This document shows, piece after piece, positions 39,032-47,909 of a stretch of DNA of 64,000 nt (positions are counted from its first letter, which is position 1; every line of letters begins with the position of its first letter). The notes below the pieces were generated by a model. That model was given only the letters and a program-made list of their open reading frames with translations. It was not told the origin of the DNA and searched no databases. Origin of the DNA: Porticoccaceae bacterium (GTDB lineage Bacteria; Pseudomonadota; Gammaproteobacteria; Pseudomonadales; Porticoccaceae); NCBI GenBank assembly GCA_029254005.1, contig JAQWYJ010000136.1, forward strand, positions 1-64,000, written 5' to 3'. The translations under genes and the position numbers were made by a program.

Positions 39032-40086
39032 GGCCACATCCCTAAACTATCTAAAAGGTAGTTATTCTCATGACCAGTCATCAGATTAAAGTTCTGCATA
39101 GCTTGACCAGCGCCGCCTTTTATTAAATTGTCCAACACACTGGTCACGCATAAAGTTTTGGTGCCATTAGCATGTGCTTCGCTGACATCAATGCCTATTT
39201 CAATACGAGCAGAATTTTTAATAGCCGCAACCTCTGGTGCCATACCTTTGGGCAATATTGATATAAGCGGAAATTCTTTATAAAACGCATGATATATTTC
39301 CCGCAACTCGTGTTCCTCAAGTCCGTTGGGAACATCAAACTGCGCTATGGACATCATTCCCCGTGACAAAGGCGCCGATACCGGAACAAAATCAAATTGG
39401 ATGTCAGTAGCACCTGCGGCAGCTAAGGTTTGCAAAACTTCTGGCGTGTGTTGGTGATTAAATACTTTGTAGGCTTTTAAGTTATTAGTACGAACAGCAT
39501 GGTGATTACCCATCTGTGGATGGACCCCTGAACCACTGGAACCCGTTAATGCAACAACATTAATCGCCGTTTGGCGCAGGTGATTCGCACTGGCTAATGG
39601 CAATAAAGCGGTGGCAATACACGTTGCAAAACAACCCGGATTAGCCACATGCTTGGCGGTTTTAATTTGTTCTGCATATAACTCTGGCATGCCGTAAATA
39701 AAGGTACCTAGTCTTTCCGGACAAGGATGCTGATCTGCATAATAACGCGTATAGTCGCTAAGTTGATCTAGTCGGAAATCTCCAGATAAATCGATAATTC
39801 GCACATCCAAAGCAAACAATTCCATGGCAACGCGAGCTGTAATAACATGTGGCATGGCTAAAAATACTATGTCCGCTCCAGCAGCACATTCGGTGGGTGA
39901 GATGTCTTCAAGAACAATATCACTAAGTCCCCAAAAAGAGCGATTGACCTGGCCGATATTTTTACCAATGTGATCCTTACTAGAAACACGCAGTATGTCA
40001 ACATCTTCACGGCCTATTAGATTCCGCAGTAATTCAGCAGCAAGGTAGCCTGAGCCACCAATGATAGAGACTTTGGTTTTTTTCAT
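39028..40086 (-). CDS. ArgC-type N-acyl-glutamyl-phosphate reductase in the AST operon
   Basis: A 352-residue phosphorylating semialdehyde dehydrogenase of the ArgC/LysY family. The NADP motif GGSGYLAAELL is at 10-20, the catalytic cysteine C152 is in ANPGCFATC, and the histidine pair is in NHQHTPEV (H211, H213). The SGSGVHPQMGNHH stretch is nearer to the LysY-like branch than to E. coli ArgC. Anabolic ArgC makes N-acetylglutamate semialdehyde; here, between astE and an ArgB-type kinase and in an operon without astD, it is more likely to oxidise N-succinylglutamate semialdehyde with phosphate to the acyl phosphate. Start and stop overlap both neighbours by a few bases (ATGA with astE), so all three are co-translated. 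Confidence 0.88.
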   Translation of the reverse strand: MKKTKVSIIGGSGYLAAELLRNLIGREDVDILRVSSKDHIGKNIGQVNRSFWGLSDIVLEDISPTECAAGADIVFLAMPHVITARVAMELFALDVRIIDLSGDFRLDQLSDYTRYYADQHPCPERLGTFIYGMPELYAEQIKTAKHVANPGCFATCIATALLPLASANHLRQTAINVVALTGSSGSGVHPQMGNHHAVRTNNLKAYKVFNHQHTPEVLQTLAAAGATDIQFDFVPVSAPLSRGMMSIAQFDVPNGLEEHELREIYHAFYKEFPLISILPKGMAPEVAAIKNSARIEIGIDVSEAHANGTKTLCVTSVLDNLIKGGAGQAMQNFNLMTGHENNYLLDSLGMWP

Positions 40087-41141
40087 AGAATACTCGCTTT
40101 TATATTATCTTCAGACTGGACAATTACCAGTGCTCGCTGGCCAATAGCAACGTTTTCGTTTGGAAATAAAATGCGTTCGCCATTAGCTGAAACAACATAT
40201 TGATAATTGTGATCCGTTGCTAAAATATCGCCCTCTTGAAACTCAGTAAAATTAACAATGTCCTCAGAAAAGCACAGTCGAAAGGATTCTGTTTGCTTGG
40301 TCACCTCACCGACAACGCGAAACCGTTCTACTATCGAAGGCTGCATGATTAGACTTCTTGTGTCGCTGATTAATGCTTTCAACCCACTAATTATCGAGGC
40401 GAACTCATCTAAATCATTTTCGCCAAACGGCTTTACCTGACCGAGCTCTAAAGTAAAGCTGGTGGCACCGCAAACCTTAGCCGTGAACGCTGAATAAGTA
40501 GAACTTTTTTGTCGTGTACTCAATATAGCTTGAATACCCCATTGCCCCAATAATTCATATTGGTATTCTATGTCTGGCGAAGCGATACTATTTGGCGAGA
40601 TAGCAAACTGTTTGTAAAAAGATCCTCTGATAGCTGTGTGTAAGTCATAATGGATTTTGTCTGCTTTTGCTCTCTGGAAAAAAATCCGGCTATGGGTCAT
40701 TAGTCTGTGACACCTAAGACATTCATCACTTGAGTTACTGTTAGGCGTAGAGTCTTGACTGAAGAGGCGGTTCATATTTTCATCACATTGCCGACAGTTT
40801 TTAGTAATGGCCTTTGGATTGGCTATCACCACCAGTAAATTATGTTTCACTGGTATTTCCCCAGAAAAAATCTCTCGAACTAATTGATCAATAATCTCTA
40901 CGGGAGCCGTCTCATTACCATGCACTCCAACCGACAATAAAATGGAATTCAGCGTTAAATCATCCTGAGGATGGAAGTACAAAACACCATTGTCCCAGAG
41001 CTCTACTCGAACATTATTGTCAATAGTAACAGCAGGGCAACCTTCAACAGTATTACCCTGTAGGGTGAATTCTAAGAAGCTGTGGTCACCAAACAATGAT
41101 GATTTACAATCAGCCACTGCATCAGACCTTTTGGAACGCAT
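40083..41141 (-). CDS. astE: Succinylglutamate desuccinylase
   Basis: A 352-residue zinc carboxypeptidase-like hydrolase of the AstE/ASPA family, which splits N-succinylglutamate into succinate and glutamate, the last AST step. Zinc ligands are in GVHGNETAP (H74, E77) and in YDLHTAIRGS, the later His; ELGQVKPFG is also conserved. Its first codons overlap the end of astB by 20 bp and its stop overlaps the argC-like start by 4 bp. A GTG a few codons downstream could be used instead of the ATG at 41141. Being transcribed from the same promoter as the reductase and kinase, it fits a pathway order ending in succinylglutamate. Confidence 0.93.
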   Translation of the reverse strand: MRSKRSDAVADCKSSLFGDHSFLEFTLQGNTVEGCPAVTIDNNVRVELWDNGVLYFHPQDDLTLNSILLSVGVHGNETAPVEIIDQLVREIFSGEIPVKHNLLVVIANPKAITKNCRQCDENMNRLFSQDSTPNSNSSDECLRCHRLMTHSRIFFQRAKADKIHYDLHTAIRGSFYKQFAISPNSIASPDIEYQYELLGQWGIQAILSTRQKSSTYSAFTAKVCGATSFTLELGQVKPFGENDLDEFASIISGLKALISDTRSLIMQPSIVERFRVVGEVTKQTESFRLCFSEDIVNFTEFQEGDILATDHNYQYVVSANGERILFPNENVAIGQRALVIVQSEDNIKASIL

Positions 41142-42465
41142 AAAAACTACCCAACTGCATAATTTGTGTTAACTCATCCAGTGCAGCTCGACTTTCAACC
41201 AGTAATGCAGGATCAGCTAAATCGTTACTACAAAGTTCATCTCGATAATGTTTATCTACCCAACTATTTAAGGTTAAAAATAACCTATCGGTAAACAAAA
41301 ATGAGGGATTAACTGCAGCTAACTGCTGCTCATTCATGACCACTCTTAACCGCAAACACGCTGGACCGCCTCCATTACGCATGCTTTGTCGTACATCGAC
41401 AAATTCTAAATGTTTTATCGGTGTATCTTGCTCGATAAGATCAAGCAAATAGCTATGCACAGTCTTATTCTCCTGGCTTTCCATAGGTAATATCAGTGTC
41501 ATTTCTTCTTGACCAGGCAAATTTACTAATTGTGAATTGAACAAATATGATCTGATCGCATCGCTCAAAGACACACGATTCTCGGGCACCTCTATAAAAT
41601 GAAGAGCAGTGTCGCCACAGGCCTCGTTGAGTTTTGCAAACAAATTGGCTTTATCGGCAAATGCTCGCTCATGCATAAATAAAACATTTTTGTTAGTTAC
41701 ACTCACGACATCATTGTGGAATCCACCAGCATCTATTACCTCCAAACTTTGTAAGGCCATTACCGTTTTGCTCTCTGCTAAACCATGCTTACGGGCGATC
41801 GCCATAGACGCCTCTAAAGACTGTCGGGCCGGGTAGCGTTTAGTCATTGTAGAAGATCCAAAATCTTGTTTTCCATAAACAAATAGCTCTACCCCTTGCT
41901 CACCATAGGCATTGCATAGTCGATTATGGTTAGCTGCCCCTTCATCACCTAAATAGATACCTCCAGAAAGGGCATCATGATGATTGAAATACTTATCATT
42001 GTTGAAAATAGTCTTTAGGATGTCACCCGTCATATCTTGCTCGATGGATCGATGAAACATAGTTTTTAAGTTTGCTGGGGTAAAATGAACTCTCCCATCG
42101 GCAGTATCACTACTTGGGGATACTGTGGCTGCGTTGGCTGCCCACATAGAAGAGGCTGAGTAACATCTAGCTAATAAGTCAGGTGCAGATTTATGTACTT
42201 TTTCAACAATAGATTGGTCTGTACCGCTAAATCCCATTTTTCGTAGTGTTGGAATATGTGGTCGCTCATGAGGAATTAAAATGCCTTGTTGGAGTCCCAA
42301 TTGATGTAATCTTTGCATTTTCGCTAAGCCTTCTTTCGCCGCTTGACGCGGCTGCGATACATGCTCAGCATTATTTGTTGAGGCTAAATTTCCCTGTGAC
42401 AAACCCGCATAATTATGGGTGCTGCCAATCAAACCATCAAAGTTCATCTCCACGGTAGCTGACAC
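41122..42465 (-). CDS. astB: N-succinylarginine dihydrolase
   Basis: A 447-residue enzyme that converts N-succinylarginine to N2-succinylornithine, CO2 and two ammonia, the second AST step. The N terminus (NFDGLIGSTHNYAGLS) is diagnostic. Catalytic residues of the amidinotransferase-like fold are visible in GGFHNDVVSV (His) and NGGGPACLRLR (Cys). The start is a GTG: AGGAGG stands six bases before it, the best ribosome site in this operon. It lies 66 bp downstream of astA and overlaps astE. Confidence 0.95.
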   Translation of the reverse strand: MSATVEMNFDGLIGSTHNYAGLSQGNLASTNNAEHVSQPRQAAKEGLAKMQRLHQLGLQQGILIPHERPHIPTLRKMGFSGTDQSIVEKVHKSAPDLLARCYSASSMWAANAATVSPSSDTADGRVHFTPANLKTMFHRSIEQDMTGDILKTIFNNDKYFNHHDALSGGIYLGDEGAANHNRLCNAYGEQGVELFVYGKQDFGSSTMTKRYPARQSLEASMAIARKHGLAESKTVMALQSLEVIDAGGFHNDVVSVTNKNVLFMHERAFADKANLFAKLNEACGDTALHFIEVPENRVSLSDAIRSYLFNSQLVNLPGQEEMTLILPMESQENKTVHSYLLDLIEQDTPIKHLEFVDVRQSMRNGGGPACLRLRVVMNEQQLAAVNPSFLFTDRLFLTLNSWVDKHYRDELCSNDLADPALLVESRAALDELTQIMQLGSFYAFQKV

Positions 42466-42531
42466 GTGTTGCCTCCTATCTTTAAGTAAATATAGTGATC
42501 AGGTAATTTATTTTGCCCAATGCCTTTTATC

Positions 42532-43548
42532 TTAGAGTGCTACGTACCTGACGCGCTCACCAACAGATAAACTCAATCCATCTAATGTCTGCGAAGGCAG
42601 TTTAATATTGCCCTCAGATGTTTCTTCAATAACTGAAATGCAGGCTTTGAATGATCTAATATCACCCCCACAAACCAAATATTCAGTACTGTCAGGCGCC
42701 TCTGCTTGCCCAATTATATTCGCCACAGCGCTGGATCTAATAGTGGCTATGTGATCTATAAACGTATCAACGCTTGGGGCACCATCAAAAATATCTATCT
42801 GGCCACGCCAAAGAAAGCCTTCCTTCTCCAGCATTGCCAAGGCAGCTCTACCCTGATCATTAGGACGACCTATAACCTCCCGTGCAGCTTTAGATAATAA
42901 ATTCACATAGATAGGCTGCTTGGGCATTAGATCAGCAATAAATTGGTTACCATTAACTGCACCAAACAGGTCAGCAGCAGCAAAATCCATATCAAAAAAA
43001 TGCTGCCCTATGGCATCCCAAAATGGTGAGCGTCCATTTTCGTCAAAATAGCCACGTAAATCTGCCATCACTTGTGAAGGAAACCGCTGCCTAAACTGAG
43101 CCATAAATAAGTAACGACTTCGAGCCAGTAATTTGCCGTTACCTTTTTGTCGATAAGCATCATCTAGAAAGAGTGTGGCAACCTCAGCGAAACCTTCGAA
43201 GTGGTTGGACAAATTAAGGGTTTCAACGCTAACTTTTTTACCTAGAACTTTACTACTATGGGTAACCTTGTTTAGCTTATAGGAATAAAATTGATCATCT
43301 TCGCCAAGCTGCGAAATAATGCCCGCAGTCCCTACCAATAGGCCGGTAACAGTATCTTCCATGACCAAAAGATAATTTTCACGTCCAGGCTCAACAACAT
43401 CCCTGTGGAGACTAGTAGTTGATTTTTCAATTTTTTTAATCAACGCGTCTCTATCTGGAGGTAAGGTTGTCATTCCAGGATAAGCGGCTTTAGCCAAGCG
43501 CAGCAGATTATCAAGGTCATGCTCTTTAATAGGTCTTACAATAATCAT
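42532..43548 (-). CDS. astA: Arginine N-succinyltransferase
   Basis: A 338-residue GNAT-fold enzyme that transfers succinyl from succinyl-CoA to arginine, the committed AST step. MIIVRPIKEHDLDNLLRLA at the start, LFLDDAYRQKGNGKLLARSR (near 131-150, the acyl-CoA loop) and FWDAIGQHFFDMDFAAADL (near 176-194) are typical AstA segments. It is a single-chain form, unlike the paired AruF/AruG subunits of pseudomonads. GAAGG lies eight bases before the ATG. The aminotransferase gene is 47 bp upstream. Confidence 0.95.
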   Translation of the reverse strand: MIIVRPIKEHDLDNLLRLAKAAYPGMTTLPPDRDALIKKIEKSTTSLHRDVVEPGRENYLLVMEDTVTGLLVGTAGIISQLGEDDQFYSYKLNKVTHSSKVLGKKVSVETLNLSNHFEGFAEVATLFLDDAYRQKGNGKLLARSRYLFMAQFRQRFPSQVMADLRGYFDENGRSPFWDAIGQHFFDMDFAAADLFGAVNGNQFIADLMPKQPIYVNLLSKAAREVIGRPNDQGRAALAMLEKEGFLWRGQIDIFDGAPSVDTFIDHIATIRSSAVANIIGQAEAPDSTEYLVCGGDIRSFKACISVIEETSEGNIKLPSQTLDGLSLSVGERVRYVAL

Positions 43549-43595
43549 AATGATTAACCTTCATGTAACATTTAATAGTTGTGCCCAATACAAAT

Positions 43596-44960
43596 TTACA
43601 GTACCTGGCTAATTACCGTGCGCACGGACGCCTCAAACCGATCAACAATGTTGTCAATATCATTGTTTGTACAGATTAGTGGTGGTGAGAACGCAATTGA
43701 GTCCAACGATGGCAACGGTCTTGCAATCAGACCATTTTCATAACACTGCTGAGCTACTTTGGCTGAAATTTTTGTCTCTTTCTCAAAAAAAGTTCTCTGA
43801 TTTTTGTCTTTGACCAGTTGTACCGCAGCAATCATACCTACCCCGCGCACCTCAGCGACAAAACTATCTTTAGAAAACCTTTGCTTGAGCTGCTGATGAA
43901 AGTAAGTACCAACTAATGCAGCGTTGTCTACCAAATTTTCGTTTTCAATAATATCTAAGTTAGCCATAGCAACGGCCGCCCCAATAGGATGCCCAGCATA
44001 GGTATAACCGTGCGCAAAATTACCGTATTTAGCCGAACCCTTTTTTAGAAGCTGCCATATTTCATCAGATACAAATGAGGCTGAAAATGGAAAGTAGCCA
44101 CTGGTTAAGGCTTTTGCAGTAGTCATCATATCCGGTTTCAGATCATAATACTGACTGCCAAACCAGGTACCCAAACGGCCATAACCACAAACAACCTCAT
44201 CGACAATAAATAAAATGTCATAGCGTTTTAGAACCTTTTGAATAGCATCAAAATAACCTTTTGGTGGTGGAACTACGCCGCCAGCGCCTAATACGGGTTC
44301 AGCAATAAATGCTGCAACAGTGTCTTTACCTTCTTGTAGGATCATATCCTCTAGCTGTTGGGCCCGTCGTAATGAAAATGCTTCTTCGGTTTCGCCCTCC
44401 AGTCCATGCCGAAAAAAGTCGGGTGACTCAGTATGCAAAATATTATTCACTGGCAGATCAAAATCCGTATGAAATGAGGGTAATCCGGTAAGGCTTGCAG
44501 TAGCCAACGACGTCCCATGATAAGCTTGCCATCGCGAAATAATTTTTTTCTTTTGCGGCTGGTTGCGAATGTTATTGATATACCAGATTATTTTTATCAG
44601 GCTATCGTTGCCATCAGAGCCACCGCTACCAAAAAATACTTTGGACAATCCCTGGGGAACTTTTTCTAATAACCGTTCGGCTAATTCTATTTGTGGTGTA
44701 TTAGACATGCCTGAAAACGTATGATAGTAACTTAATTGCAAAGCCGATTTATGCATCGCATCTGCTAGCTCTTCCCGTCCATAGCCCACATTGACACACC
44801 ATAGACCCGCTACAGCATCAATTAATTTTTTACCCGAATGGTCTTGTAAATAAATTCCCTTTCCGGATTCAATAATTTTAGGCCCCGTTCGGGCAAAATC
44901 ATCTGCATTGGTTGCTGGGTGAAGGATACTACTAGCGTCTATCGCAGGTAAATTTTTCAT
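43596..44960 (-). CDS. Class-III PLP aminotransferase, probable succinylornithine transaminase
   Basis: A 454-residue fold-type I aminotransferase with PLP lysine K283 in TTAKALTSGYF, FIVDEVVCGYGRLG (252-265) holding the cofactor-nitrogen aspartate D254, and WQAYHGTS (144-151) for ring stacking. It is longer than AstC/ArgD (about 400) and looks like the omega-aminotransferase group that includes putrescine and beta-alanine:pyruvate transaminases. The usual GSEAND motif is changed to GGSDGND (113-119). As first gene of an AST operon that lacks a recognisable astC, it most likely removes the delta-amino group of succinylornithine. A separate role with putrescine or GABA, also from arginine, remains possible. 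Confidence 0.88.
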   Translation of the reverse strand: MKNLPAIDASSILHPATNADDFARTGPKIIESGKGIYLQDHSGKKLIDAVAGLWCVNVGYGREELADAMHKSALQLSYYHTFSGMSNTPQIELAERLLEKVPQGLSKVFFGSGGSDGNDSLIKIIWYINNIRNQPQKKKIISRWQAYHGTSLATASLTGLPSFHTDFDLPVNNILHTESPDFFRHGLEGETEEAFSLRRAQQLEDMILQEGKDTVAAFIAEPVLGAGGVVPPPKGYFDAIQKVLKRYDILFIVDEVVCGYGRLGTWFGSQYYDLKPDMMTTAKALTSGYFPFSASFVSDEIWQLLKKGSAKYGNFAHGYTYAGHPIGAAVAMANLDIIENENLVDNAALVGTYFHQQLKQRFSKDSFVAEVRGVGMIAAVQLVKDKNQRTFFEKETKISAKVAQQCYENGLIARPLPSLDSIAFSPPLICTNNDIDNIVDRFEASVRTVISQVL

Positions 44961-45073
44961 AAAGCCTTGCTACCTCATTTCTAATCCATGCATCTATATC
45001 AAACACTGCTCAAATTGTAGATAGATGTTTATTTATATAGTGAAATAGTACGGACATTGTCAGCTAAACGATA

Positions 45074-45088
45074 TAGCAATATTTTGTA
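45074..45088. promoter_or_regulatory. Lrp-like site in the AST/regulator intergenic region
   Basis: TAGCAATATTTTGTA matches the E. coli Lrp consensus YAGHAWATTWTDCTR at 12 of 15 positions. The 207-bp gap lies between the divergent AST operon and the Lrp/AsnC gene, so a shared operator is expected here. The match is by eye in A/T-rich DNA. Confidence 0.35.
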
Positions 45089-45104
45089 ATAATTATTCTA
45101 ATAT

Positions 45105-45140
45105 TTGCCATAATGCTAGCTGAAAATGGCATAATGGCAA
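45105..45140. promoter_or_regulatory. Imperfect inverted repeat upstream of the Lrp/AsnC gene
   Basis: TTGCCATAATG (45105-45115) is mirrored by CATAATGGCAA (45130-45140); the outer seven bases pair exactly. It ends 27 bp before the regulator's start, a position suited to autoregulation. Confidence 0.45.
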
Positions 45141-45167
45141 TTAATTTATAGTAATGCTGTCTACCGT

Positions 45168-45611
45168 ATGAAAAAACACAATCGAACAGTAAGTTATGAC
45201 TCTGTAGACCGTGAACTCATATCACTACTTAGAACTGATGCAAGAGCTTCTATTTCTAAATTAGCTCAAATCCTCAAAGTATCTAGAGGCACAGTACAGA
45301 ACCGCTTAGATAGATTAATAGCAACTGATGCCATCATTGGCTTTACCATACGTGCAAGCGCAAGTATTGATGACGGTGCTATTCGTGCTGTTATGTTGAT
45401 AGAAGTCACTGGCAAATCAACCTCTAAAATTATTACCAAGTTACGCGGATTACCTGAATTACAAAAGGTTCACACCACCAATGGTGCCTGGGATCTAGTT
45501 GCCGAAATTCAAGCATCTAGCTTAGCTGATTTTGACAATGTGCTACGAGAGGTGCGCTTGATTGATGGTATTGCCAATAGCGAAACCAGCATTTTGTTGA
45601 GCACAGTTTAA
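45168..45611 (+). CDS. Lrp/AsnC-family transcriptional regulator
   Basis: A 147-residue regulator. Residues 10-60 are a winged helix-turn-helix (DRELISLLRTDARASISKLA then LKVSRGTVQNRLDRL), and residues 68-145 are the RAM ligand-binding domain (AVMLIEVTGKS...; VHTTNGAWDLVAEIQ). The family binds amino acids and often controls a divergent catabolic operon, so regulation of the AST operon by arginine or a product is likely. It is followed by a convergent lipoprotein gene. Confidence 0.92.
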   Translation: MKKHNRTVSYDSVDRELISLLRTDARASISKLAQILKVSRGTVQNRLDRLIATDAIIGFTIRASASIDDGAIRAVMLIEVTGKSTSKIITKLRGLPELQKVHTTNGAWDLVAEIQASSLADFDNVLREVRLIDGIANSETSILLSTV

Positions 45612-45675
45612 TTGTTCCTTAAAACCGTATTCTAACGTTACAGTATTCAGCAAATAGGGCGTTCTAGAACATTTA

Positions 45676-46872
45676 TCAATAAGCACTGTCTGTAAAGAAT
45701 GTCTTCAAGGTGTATAACAAATGGATCGCTTTGAGTAATATTGGACTTCTTACGTTATTCTCGTATTCGTCATAGCTCTGCAAGTACTCTGGATTACCTG
45801 GCACCACTATGAGTTGTTTCATGCGCTTGTTAGCCGGCGCGTGAATATCGCCCATGACCACAATGTCATTTCTAATATGGTCAATGGCCATGTAGGTAAA
45901 ACGCTCTAACGTCTCTGGCCGTTTAATCGCATCTTGATAGGCCAATTGAAGCCGTTTTTTTACTTCAGCATTGCCATTTCTATAGAGATTAGAGATTGCC
46001 CATGAAAGATGCCAAACGGCGTGATTCCAATCCAGCATAGTAAATGGCGATGTTTCATAAAGCATATCAATGTTATCAAAATATAGAGCAGCAATCTTTG
46101 TGGCGATATCAGGAGTGATTACCTGATCTCGAATACCCCAAATTGGCAGTTCCGATGTAGACAACTTCCTGGCAAATTCTGCCTCAGCTACCTTTAAGGT
46201 GGCCTGCCAATCTATGTTTTTGATTAAGACCGATTGTTGATCATTGTAACTAACATAGGGCATCGCAGCTTCACAGACGGGATTGCGCGCACCTGGTGAT
46301 GCGAAACGTCGGTCATCATACATCAACGATTCAATTAGAATTGCCGAGCACCATTTTTTCTCATTCATTTGAAGATCTGACTCAGGCAAATCAGATGCTA
46401 ACTGCCATGATCTAGCACTTGCTGCAACGGTTTTCGGACTGACTTCATAGATTACCTTGTCTATAATTCGTCCATCGCAAGACAGACTAAGTTCGCCGAT
46501 TTCTACTATATTAAAATCCTCGGATGCAAACGTTATATTGGCATCTCTAAGTACATTATGCGCTGTATGCTGAGTAGTTGCTGCACTAGGAATAACTGAA
46601 AAATCTCGAGATTCAATAATGAGATCATCAGTAATCTGGAACATTTGCTGATTCTGATTACTTATCTTACAGCCAATAAGATTGACCGAGGCAGTGGTTA
46701 TGTTTGAAAGTTCAAGCCATTGAGTTGGTTGAACATGCTGGATTGCACTGACCGGCATTAGCTCATTAAACACAACACCACCTTCTGGAGGTGCCTTGAC
46801 AGCTTGATCGCAGCCGCTAACTAACAGCGTGAGACTGGTGAATAAAATTAAATACAGTTTTTTAATAATCAT
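45676..46872 (-). CDS. Lipoprotein with N-terminal lamin-tail domain
   Basis: A 398-residue lipoprotein: signal peptide with lipobox LLVSGC (Cys21). Residues about 32-130 look like a lamin-tail domain (VVFNELMPVSA... WLELSNITTASVNLIGCKIS), a beta-sandwich found in secreted bacterial proteins. The C-terminal 180 residues are mainly helical with many aromatics (FTMLDWNHAVWHLSWAISNLYRNG) and match no domain that I know. The start codon overlaps the preceding gene's stop by 4 bp, so it is translated with the DUF1254/DUF1214 protein. An envelope role is likely; function unknown. Confidence 0.7.
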   Translation of the reverse strand: MIIKKLYLILFTSLTLLVSGCDQAVKAPPEGGVVFNELMPVSAIQHVQPTQWLELSNITTASVNLIGCKISNQNQQMFQITDDLIIESRDFSVIPSAATTQHTAHNVLRDANITFASEDFNIVEIGELSLSCDGRIIDKVIYEVSPKTVAASARSWQLASDLPESDLQMNEKKWCSAILIESLMYDDRRFASPGARNPVCEAAMPYVSYNDQQSVLIKNIDWQATLKVAEAEFARKLSTSELPIWGIRDQVITPDIATKIAALYFDNIDMLYETSPFTMLDWNHAVWHLSWAISNLYRNGNAEVKKRLQLAYQDAIKRPETLERFTYMAIDHIRNDIVVMGDIHAPANKRMKQLIVVPGNPEYLQSYDEYENNVRSPILLKAIHLLYTLKTFFTDSAY

Positions 46873-47909
46873 TGCACAAGCTCCACAAGAGATGGAAATA
46901 TCCAGCGGCCGTCTAGTAACTCGGCTCTAGGCCTATACATTCTAACAACATAATTCCAACCCTCAGTAATGGGCATATAGTTAGTACTCAGAGGATCACC
47001 GCCGAAGTGCAGTGTTATTGAACCATCAATGTTTTTTTTCGCCGATTTATCATTGTAGCTATAAATATTGTTTTTATTTTTTTCAAAATAGCCATCTTTA
47101 TTATACATCGCCAGAGACCAAAATCCGTCTACAGGCACATCTTTGACCGTCAACGCATAAGCTTTTTCGGCAGTCAAGTTGGGTGTAACAGTCAGCAAAT
47201 AAGACTCTGACTCAGGCAAGGTTCCAAACCCATAGGCAGTCAGCAAAAGCTGCTTAATCGGATTGACTTGCGCTTTAGTACCAGCGGCCTGTGCATTATC
47301 GTGAATGCCTTGACTCAACAACAATAAAAGCTCTGTAGTGGCCCCCATGCTGACTGCATCATAGTCTGGATGGGTATATAACCGCTGTGATGCACTAACA
47401 ATAGTCAACTTATCCTGTAGCGCATGTGCCTTTGCTAAATCATCTGGTATTGAATCTGATACTAAGATTCGTACTAAAAGCAGAACAAATGGTGTGTCAA
47501 ATTTTTTCACAGTGAGATCATGCTGACCAACATCATGAAAAATTTTATTGGTAAAACCATGTTCATTTATCACTTGCACAGACATATAGCGACCGTGAGC
47601 CTCTGGAATAGTGAGACTGGCACCCTCACTAATATCAACAATGGCGACACTGTATAGGGTGTCGCGATTAAGCCGCTTGCTGCTGCGCTGGTCAATACCA
47701 ACAAGCCTTCGACCATGACTAAAGGTGTTAACTTTTCCATGTGCCCTGGCTAGATACTTATCAAACTGAATAGCAGTTTTTGCTTGTACATAATTCAGGG
47801 CAGTGACTTCTACGGTAGACTCATCTGCACAGAGACTACCACTGGTGAAAGCCACAAGAATACTCACCCAGAACCCAAGTAATTTTGCGCGTATCTTTAA
47901 TATTATCAA
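46869..47909 (-). CDS. Secreted DUF1254/DUF1214-family protein
   Basis: A 346-residue exported protein. After a signal peptide (cleavage near ADES, residue 28), residues about 45-160 match the DUF1254 pattern (RDTLYSVAIVDISEGASLTIP... GRYMSVQVINEHGFTNKIFHD) and the C-terminal part the DUF1214 pattern (GFWSLAMYNKDGYF, NNIYSYNDK, GSITLHFGGDP, NYMPITEGWNYVVRMYRP). Proteins with both domains are common in Proteobacteria and of unknown activity. It is the first gene of a two-gene unit with the lamin-tail lipoprotein. Confidence 0.85.
   Translation of the reverse strand: MIILKIRAKLLGFWVSILVAFTSGSLCADESTVEVTALNYVQAKTAIQFDKYLARAHGKVNTFSHGRRLVGIDQRSSKRLNRDTLYSVAIVDISEGASLTIPEAHGRYMSVQVINEHGFTNKIFHDVGQHDLTVKKFDTPFVLLLVRILVSDSIPDDLAKAHALQDKLTIVSASQRLYTHPDYDAVSMGATTELLLLLSQGIHDNAQAAGTKAQVNPIKQLLLTAYGFGTLPESESYLLTVTPNLTAEKAYALTVKDVPVDGFWSLAMYNKDGYFEKNKNNIYSYNDKSAKKNIDGSITLHFGGDPLSTNYMPITEGWNYVVRMYRPRAELLDGRWIFPSLVELVQ

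Noticed and set aside
38177-40086. Reading argC/argB simply as arginine-biosynthesis genes
   Set aside because: Not excluded, but the overlaps with astE in an operon with astA and astB and the missing astD make the catabolic reading more economical.
38177-40086. Lysine (aminoadipate, LysW-carrier) pathway for the LysY/LysZ-like pair
   Set aside because: No LysW carrier or other lysine genes are present; neighbours are all arginine succinylation enzymes.
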